Shown: positions 4,901 through 6,179 of the stretch, piece after piece
How the letters are laid out: every line of letters starts with the position of its first letter
Numbering within the stretch: the stretch's first letter is position 1
Program-made: the position numbers and the translations under genes
Source of the DNA: Bacteroidetes bacterium 4572_114
Lineage (GTDB): Bacteria; Bacteroidota; Bacteroidia; Bacteroidales; 4484-276
Length of the DNA: 6,179 bases
Direction: 5' to 3'
Assembly (NCBI GenBank): GCA_002254335.1
Contig: NIVA01000188.1
Coordinates: 1-6,179 of the forward strand
Notes under the pieces: model-generated
The model's database searches: none
The model's input: the letters and a program-made list of their open reading frames with translations, nothing else
What the model was told of the DNA's origin: nothing

Positions 4901-6179
4901 AAACCTGGGCAATCCATTCATCTTCGGTATTTGTGGAAGCTTCACAATAATCGGCAAAAGGGATTGTAATAACATCTTCTTGTGATATGCCCATATCAGC
5001 AGTAAATTCAATAGAAAGTTCGCCAACATACCCCGGGACAATATTGGGGTCGGCATAAACACTAAATGTTGCCTCTCCCATATCTTCAGGTTCCAGGTCG
5101 CCTACGTTTTGGGGCGTAGTGGTAAGGACTGTAAGCATTGGATCGGAACTTGTTAACATGGCAACAACACTGTATGCATCTGCCGATCCGCCATTTTCTA
5201 CGTTCACGGTCATATCAACTGTTTCGCCCGGATCAAGGAACCCATTGCCGTTTCCACTTGCATCATCAATGGTATAGTTTACAAATTCAAGTTTTGGTGC
5301 ATGACCTTTTATGGAAATATAGCTTTCCCAGGAATCAGTCCCATCAGTGGATTCGAGAAGGAAGGTCACTGTGTGGTTATCCGGAATATTTTCGGCACAA
5401 TCCAATGCAAAGGCATTATCAATGGTAACTGTTCCATCGGGGTCTATATTTCCGAAATATTCGGTGCCATCGGTAATGGTAACATACTCATCGGAAGTGG
5501 TCATGGTTACGTTAACATTTTCGGCCAGGTCAACACCAACATTTTTCATGGTCATATCAAGGGTAATACTTTCGCCATAGTCCATCATACCATTGTTGTT
5601 ACCTGTTGGATCATTAATCAGATATGAATCACCTACTACGTAAGCCCCATCGGGAGGGATAATATCCACCTCAGCTTCGTAGCGGAAATAATCTTGTTTA
5701 GTTACAGTAACAACCATAACATTAGGCGGGAGCTGTGGCTCGATAATCAGGTTATTTGCACCTCCCTGGCTTACTGTGGCGGCAATAATTTCGCCGTTAA
5801 CGGTAAGGGCAATGTATGCACCTTCGTCAACAACTACTGTAAATGTGCCTTCGCCGGCATACAGGATTGGGTTGTGTGTTACGGCAAGGGTTTGTGGCAC
5901 TTCTGTGTATAACTGGAGGAAAGCCCCGCCGTGGTGGTGGAACAGGTTGTAAGTTACCTCTTTGTTATTTGTGTTATATGGCCAGTTGCTTTGCTGGAGG
6001 AAATATTTACCGGCGGCATTGCCGAAAGCAGGCAGCACGCCCCTTTCATCAACGTAAGGGCCGTAATCGGGCATAAAGTCAGGGTTTTGGTTGTCGAACA
6101 TGCCCCAAACATAGGTATCGTTAACAAATGAGTAAGATACTTCAGAAGCAGCAATTATTCCAAGTGCTCCGGCATTTTG
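1941..6179 (-). CDS. C-terminal 1412 residues of a giant gingipain-like (C25), T9SS-secreted multidomain protein
   Basis: Residues are numbered from the Met codon at 6101-6099, which is internal: 26 further codons (ending SYSFVNDTYVWG) stay open to the window edge. Modules in order: end of a peptidase C25 domain (to ~65; GALGIIAAS just after the edge resembles the strand following the catalytic Cys of gingipains, so the catalytic His and Cys are outside); C25-type Ig domain (65-148, from YTEVPQ); two CARDB-like Ig domains (150-383), each with an acidic/Asn-rich loop (DPTGNNNG, DDASGNGNG); GEVED domain (384-523, YGEVEDYTVIV); FN3 (530-612); two concanavalin/LamG-like domains (619-818, 823-1022); FN3 (1026-1108); Omp28/thioredoxin-like domain (1112-1325, TWCQYCPG with Cys1125 and Cys1128, cis-Pro candidate GYPTAWFDG); T9SS type A sorting tail (~1330-1386, FQTGVYFMEI and final EKLVIR). 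The protein is likely exported by T9SS and anchored on the surface or released. Protease activity cannot be judged here. The single TAA stop is followed by a terminator. No frameshift or stop interrupts the visible part. Confidence 0.93.
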   Translation of the reverse strand, partial: QNAGALGIIAASEVSYSFVNDTYVWGMFDNQNPDFMPDYGPYVDERGVLPAFGNAAGKYFLQQSNWPYNTNNKEVTYNLFHHHGGAFLQLYTEVPQTLAVTHNPILYAGEGTFTVVVDEGAYIALTVNGEIIAATVSQGGANNLIIEPQLPPNVMVVTVTKQDYFRYEAEVDIIPPDGAYVVGDSYLINDPTGNNNGMMDYGESITLDMTMKNVGVDLAENVNVTMTTSDEYVTITDGTEYFGNIDPDGTVTIDNAFALDCAENIPDNHTVTFLLESTDGTDSWESYISIKGHAPKLEFVNYTIDDASGNGNGFLDPGETVDMTVNVENGGSADAYSVVAMLTSSDPMLTVLTTTPQNVGDLEPEDMGEATFSVYADPNIVPGYVGELSIEFTADMGISQEDVITIPFADYCEASTNTEDEWIAQVLCGEIDNTSGWQGGVANYTDITVTLEPGVGEPITIENGNAWSSDIVTVWVDWNLDKELGNNGNETFGLTNVGGSGQTFTGTITPPANQPNGQYRMRVRMTYSTAPTPCGNSSYGEVEDYTVIVGGGPQMLPPQNLAAVVVDEDDVHVTWDAPANDDLIGYNVYRDGNMIAEEITDLEYMDMDLDPGTYIYQVCAVYDDGLSPMAGPVSVTITGGSPSGAWETFEDYTAGDYMVQQANAMGRDYWTTWSNAPGSAEDPMVSNDVAHAGSNSVVIEGTNDAVLLLGDKTSGKWNVNFYVNIPTGFFGYFNLLQEFAGTNSQWGMQAYFDAGGAGLVDAGGAGAGTFTYSYDEWTFVNMNIDLDEDMAEMYVNGDFVVEWVWSSGSFGTGTLNQLGAMNLYAWAENGTPKAYFDDIDFGELSNALIFEPFEDYTAGDYLVQQAISQGIDYWDTWSSNPGSAEDPMVTDEFAFEGSNSVVIEGTNDAVLLFGDKTSGKYAVKFYVYIPSGFNGYFNLLQEFAGSNSQWGMQAYFDAGGAGLVDAGGAGAGTFTYSYDTWIFVNIVVDINLDWAEMYVDGNEIVQWQWSSGSFGTGTLNQLGAMNLYAWAENGTPKAHFDNIELTEFIALAPPTNLVASVSDNDVALTWTAPASDDFLGYNVYRDAEVIAQEITETSYDDMDLLPGTYMYDVKAIYDEGYSAGAGPVEATIEGGTSREMVVLEIGTGTWCQYCPGAAMGADDMIENGHDVGVIEYHGGDDYETNESMYRINYYALTGYPTAWFDGVITHVGGNATQSLYGTYLPLYETRAAKVSLFELDVEPEFTGGTTFDFTITAENIYQYPGQNVALHAVAIESHIPDSWLGLDEVNYVCRKMLPDHMGTALDFNSQSLYEVVLPLDWNGWDVDNMGLVVFLQDNDTKEILQATKIEDLGITASNLHQVRIMNNNGQIVFNRFVDGQSLQVNTSDFQTGVYFMEIHTTEGVITEKLVIR
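3048..3623 (-). repeat. Concanavalin/LamG-like repeat 2 within the giant protein
   Basis: This encodes residues 827-1018, from FEDYTAGDY to FDNIE. It aligns without any gap to repeat 1 at a 204-codon (612-bp) offset. By hand count 152 of 192 residues are identical. The core from NSQWGMQAYF to TFTYSYD and the SSGSFGTGTLNQLGAMN stretch are unchanged. Confidence 0.9.
3660..4235 (-). repeat. Concanavalin/LamG-like repeat 1 within the giant protein
   Basis: This encodes residues 623-814, from FEDYTAGDY to FDDID, the upstream copy of the tandem pair. The beta-rich pattern, the AEMYVNGDFVVEW strand pair and a terminal F-D-D-I-D are typical of laminin-G/concanavalin-like binding domains found in T9SS-secreted Bacteroidota proteins. 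Ligand binding is inferred from family behaviour and no specific sugar can be named. Confidence 0.85.

Noticed and set aside
6099..6101. ATG at 6101 as the start of the large gene.
   Set aside because: The frame is open for 26 more codons to the window edge, and these residues fit a C25 peptidase domain continuing upstream.

Overview
The window looks like chromosomal DNA of a Bacteroidota bacterium, probably Bacteroidales/Marinilabiliales-like. The grounds are a giant secreted protein ending in a type IX secretion (T9SS) sorting domain, its gingipain-type (peptidase C25), GEVED and Omp28-like modules, the lack of Shine-Dalgarno sequences before the starts, and moderately AT-rich DNA. The species cannot be named from the sequence.

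Layout from left to right. (1) Positions 1-115, minus strand: the first 38 codons of an unrecognised gene that runs off the left edge. (2) Positions 116-286: a divergent, AT-rich intergenic region with an 11-bp tandem repeat and a small dyad. (3) Positions 287-511, plus: a complete small HicB-type antitoxin-like protein with no recognisable HicA beside it. (4) Positions 512-675: a gap with one weak 52-codon candidate ORF. (5) Positions 676-1611, plus: a patatin-like phospholipase with a probable lipoprotein signal. (6) Positions 1612-1940: a convergent intergenic region holding a ~170-bp structured repeat element and a bidirectional terminator. (7) Positions 1941-6179, minus: the C-terminal 1412 residues of a very large secreted protein. 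In order it carries the end of a C25 peptidase domain, a C25-type Ig domain, two CARDB-like Ig domains, GEVED, FN3, two tandem concanavalin-like domains, FN3, an Omp28/thioredoxin-like domain with WCQYC, and the T9SS tail. Its frame stays open to the right edge, so its N-terminus and catalytic residues lie outside.

The genes do not form one obvious pathway. The patatin lipoprotein and the T9SS protein are both envelope or secreted hydrolase-type proteins. They are convergent and separated by a terminator, so they are not co-transcribed. The most unusual item is the intergenic element at 1662-1831. It has two direct copies, 87 bp apart, that fold into the same three-stem shape with identical loops and compensatory stem changes.
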